Made by a program: the position numbers and the translations under genes. 7,483 nt of DNA. Source: Bacteroidaceae bacterium (lineage in GTDB: Bacteria; Bacteroidota; Bacteroidia; Bacteroidales; Bacteroidaceae). Under the pieces are notes generated by a model. The model searched no databases, was not told where the DNA came from, and worked only from the letters and a program-made list of their open reading frames with translations. Positions 6,294 to 7,483 of the stretch are shown in pieces (the first letter of the stretch is position 1; each line of letters begins with the position of its first letter). Location: positions 1-7,483 of the forward strand of contig JAFYMV010000094.1 in the NCBI GenBank assembly GCA_017548225.1, written 5' to 3'.

Positions 6294-6560
6294 TTTGCCG
6301 AGATTATCGAAATCTTCTCAAACAACCCCACAGGGCGCTACATCTATTTCAATTGCGGCATCGAAGAGAGAAATGATGCCAAAGGTGCTGCGTTTGATGC
6401 TGGTCATGGCTGAGGGGGACTATCCGCTTCCCGCGCTTCGTTCTCCGTTATTCCTTAACCTCTCACCTTTAACCTTTGCAATGGCTACTACCTCACCGAG
6501 TATGGTGTGCCACAGGTAAGGGTGAACAACAAACGGTTGTATGGGGTGGGGTTTAATTAA
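6294..6560 (+). pseudogene. Unrecognised broken reading frame (possible C-terminal gene fragment)
   Basis: One plus-strand frame gives protein-like text before and after an interruption. Residues from 6294 read FAEIIEIF then NPTGRYIYFNCGIEE and KGAAFDAGHG, followed by TGA at 6411-6413. In the same frame a later segment reads NGYYLTEYGVPQVRV and ends LYGVGFN before TAA at 6558-6560. Between them lies non-protein-like DNA with another stop (6456-6458) and AACCT-rich repeats. The two parts may be the remains of one gene with an insertion between them, or of two genes. I do not recognise a family. No start codon is supported. Confidence 0.3.
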
Positions 6561-6603
6561 AAAAGCAATCATGCAGAATGAAGTGGCTTCATTCTGCATG
6601 ATT
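6559..6603 (-). terminator. Intrinsic terminator of the PP2C-RsbW operon
   Basis: A perfect 17-bp stem (6567-6583 with 6587-6603) closes a 3-nt loop. On the minus strand it is followed after GC by six T (6564-6559), the normal layout for a Rho-independent terminator. It lies about 120 nt after the stop of the RsbW-like gene. On the plus strand the stem is followed only by a short T-poor stretch, so it mainly serves leftward transcripts, though it also sits just after the broken rightward frame. Confidence 0.85.
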
Positions 6604-6605
6604 TA

Positions 6606-6641
6606 TCCTTGCCAGGCCAAAAATAAAAATCAATTACTCGG
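6606..6641 (+). repeat. Right copy of a 36-nt inverted repeat
   Basis: TCCTTGCCAGG at the start and ATTACTCGG at the end. It is 33 of 36 identical to the minus strand of 5880-5845 and begins 3 nt after the terminator stem. With the left copy it brackets 5881-6605, which contains the HU remnant, palindromes and broken frame. Confidence 0.75.
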
Positions 6642-6724
6642 GAATTAGCAATATATAAACCTTCAATTCTGCATACTACACAAATAAGAGGAGTATCTAT
6701 AGCCCACCGATATATAGGCCACAC

Positions 6725-7132
6725 TCACAGTTTCTTCTCCAGTGTGAGGATATTCTTCCCGTCGATACGCTGGTAGCGTACCTCGTTCATGATCTGACGG
6801 ATGAGGAAGATGCCGAGGCCGCCTATCTCGCGCTCGTCGGCAGAGAGGGTGATATCGGCTTCGGGGGCCAGAGTGGGGTCAAACTCTTTGCCCGTGTCGG
6901 TGAGCACGAACACGATGGAGCCTTCGTGCAGATGAGCCGAGAGGTAGATGTACTGGTGCTCCTCTTTGGGGTAGGCGTAGTGGATGATGTTGACCACGGC
7001 CTCCTCGAGCACGAGGTTGAGGTTGAAGACTACATCGGGGGTGAGCGCAAAGGCTTCGCCTACCTCTTCGATGAAGGCGGCGAGGCGGCTGATCTCGGCT
7101 AGGTCGTTGGCTAGTATGATTGACTTTTCCAT
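6725..7132 (-). CDS. RsbW/SpoIIAB-like anti-sigma factor ATP-binding protein (serine kinase)
   Basis: This is a 135-aa protein, the usual length for the family. It is a single GHKL (HATPase_c_2) ATP-binding domain. The N-box helix LVLEEAVVNIIHYAYP (40-55) carries Glu44 and Asn48; the G1 box is DTG at 79-81 (in LTDTGKEFDP); the G2-like segment is GGLGIFLIRQIM (104-115). Known members bind a sigma factor or other target and phosphorylate a STAS-domain antagonist; a PP2C phosphatase reverses this. The phosphatase gene lies 4 nt upstream, so the two are co-transcribed. No STAS gene follows before the terminator at 6559-6603. Classical sigma-B is not typical of Bacteroidota, so the target may be another regulator. 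The start at ATG 7130-7132 fits both length and spacing. Confidence 0.9.
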   Translation of the reverse strand: MEKSIILANDLAEISRLAAFIEEVGEAFALTPDVVFNLNLVLEEAVVNIIHYAYPKEEHQYIYLSAHLHEGSIVFVLTDTGKEFDPTLAPEADITLSADEREIGGLGIFLIRQIMNEVRYQRIDGKNILTLEKKL

Positions 7133-7136
7133 ATCG

Positions 7137-7483
7137 TTAGCAATACTTTATACACATTACAGTAATATCGTCGCTTTGTTCAGCGCCGTCGGCGTGGCTG
7201 GTGACCTCGTCAAAGGTGGCAGCGATGATGTCGGCAGGCTCCAACGCTGCGTTTCTGCGTAGCAGGCTCATGAGGCGTATATCGCCAAGCTGTAGCTTCT
7301 CATTGTTCTCGGCTTCGTTGACGCCGTCGGTGAAGAGGTAGAGCTGCATCTGCTTGTCGACCTGCATCGCCTGCCCCTCGTAGGGGAAGCCGCCAAAGAG
7401 TCCCAACGGCAGGTTGGGGACAACGGGAAGGGGCACTACACGGCCATCGGCACCGATGACCCATGGGGCGTTGTGCCCGGCAT
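7137..7483 (-). CDS. SpoIIE/RsbU-type PP2C serine phosphatase, C-terminal part only
   Basis: The frame is open through the right edge, so the N-terminus is missing. About 115 residues are visible. They begin AGHNAPWVIGADGRVVPLP, the conserved NAGHNPP-like strand of SpoIIE-type PP2C domains. LYLFTDGVNEAEN follows with the metal-binding Asp (codon at 7326-7328), and the end is QSDDITVMCIKYC with the second Asp pair (codons 7167-7172). These are the C-terminal motifs of an active phosphatase. In partner-switching systems such enzymes dephosphorylate STAS proteins in response to a signal sensed by an N-terminal domain, which here lies outside the window. The next gene, 4 nt downstream, is the matching RsbW-like kinase. 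GC content is visibly higher than in the lipoprotein operon. Confidence 0.9.
   Translation of the reverse strand, partial: AGHNAPWVIGADGRVVPLPVVPNLPLGLFGGFPYEGQAMQVDKQMQLYLFTDGVNEAENNEKLQLGDIRLMSLLRRNAALEPADIIAATFDEVTSHADGAEQSDDITVMCIKYC

Larger units (their letters stand above)
5707..6724. other. AT-rich decayed region between the TPR pseudogene and the RsbW gene
   Basis: About 1 kb without an intact gene. It holds tandem dyads (5744-5800), inverted copies of a 36-nt sequence (5845-5880, 6606-6641), an HU-like remnant (5909-6055), a 26-nt direct repeat (6037-6062 and 6136-6161), nested palindromes (6166-6258), a broken rightward frame (6294-6560) and a strong terminator (6559-6603). The stretch 6063-6079 is a simple TTTCAATTTT-like tract of a kind common between Bacteroidales genes. 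Nothing else coding is supportable here; the remaining open frames lack family-like sequence. Confidence 0.6.

Noticed and set aside
6193..6519. 108-codon plus-strand open frame
   Set aside because: Its translation is low-quality across palindromes and AACCT repeats, while a different frame in the same stretch gives more protein-like text.
6984..7262. 92-codon plus-strand open frame over the RsbW and PP2C genes
   Set aside because: It is antisense to two genes with clear catalytic motifs and arises from their high GC third positions.
7137..7436. A separate 99-aa protein starting at the GTG at 7434-7436
   Set aside because: The frame continues upstream to the window edge with the conserved AGHNAPW motif, so this is only the C-terminal end of a longer PP2C protein.

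Overview
The window looks like chromosomal DNA of a Bacteroidales bacterium (Prevotella/Bacteroides type). The evidence is a textbook Bacteroides promoter (TTTG, 20-nt spacer, TAnnTTTG), a run of genes encoding SPII-type lipoproteins, TPR and HU-like gene remnants of kinds common in that order, and TGA and TAA used as normal stops. No rRNA, tRNA, CRISPR array or intact transposase was seen.

Positions 1-4980 hold a leftward transcription unit read from one clear promoter (4945-4976). In order of transcription it encodes (i) a 420-aa lipoprotein with two lipocalin-like repeats, (ii) a 338-aa lipoprotein resembling BMP/PnrA-type substrate-binding proteins, (iii) a 729-aa lipoprotein that joins a LivJ-like type I periplasmic-binding domain to a C-terminal C13 (legumain/GPI8-type) cysteine protease domain, and (iv) a fourth lipoprotein that runs off the left edge. 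The spacings are 46 nt, an 11-nt overlap and 12 nt, so the four are very likely co-transcribed. Two different substrate-binding folds and a predicted asparaginyl protease/transpeptidase sit together with no ABC permease or ATPase. This suggests a cell-envelope sensing or protein-processing system rather than an importer, and it is the most novel content of the window. The functional reading is inference.

Positions 4981-6724 are a gene graveyard. They contain a rightward TPR-protein pseudogene (frameshift plus an in-frame TGA) and a short leftward HU-like DNA-binding remnant. An unrecognised broken rightward reading frame follows. Non-coding structure is dense: tandem dyads, two 36-nt inverted copies of one sequence about 725 nt apart, a 26-nt direct repeat and nested palindromes. 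The inverted copies could be the ends of a decayed element or a dispersed repeat.

Positions 6559-7483 hold the end of a second leftward operon with visibly higher GC: the C-terminus of a SpoIIE/RsbU-type PP2C phosphatase, 4 nt, then an RsbW-type anti-sigma kinase, followed by a strong intrinsic terminator with a 17-bp stem. This is two-thirds of a partner-switching module; a STAS-domain partner is not in the window.
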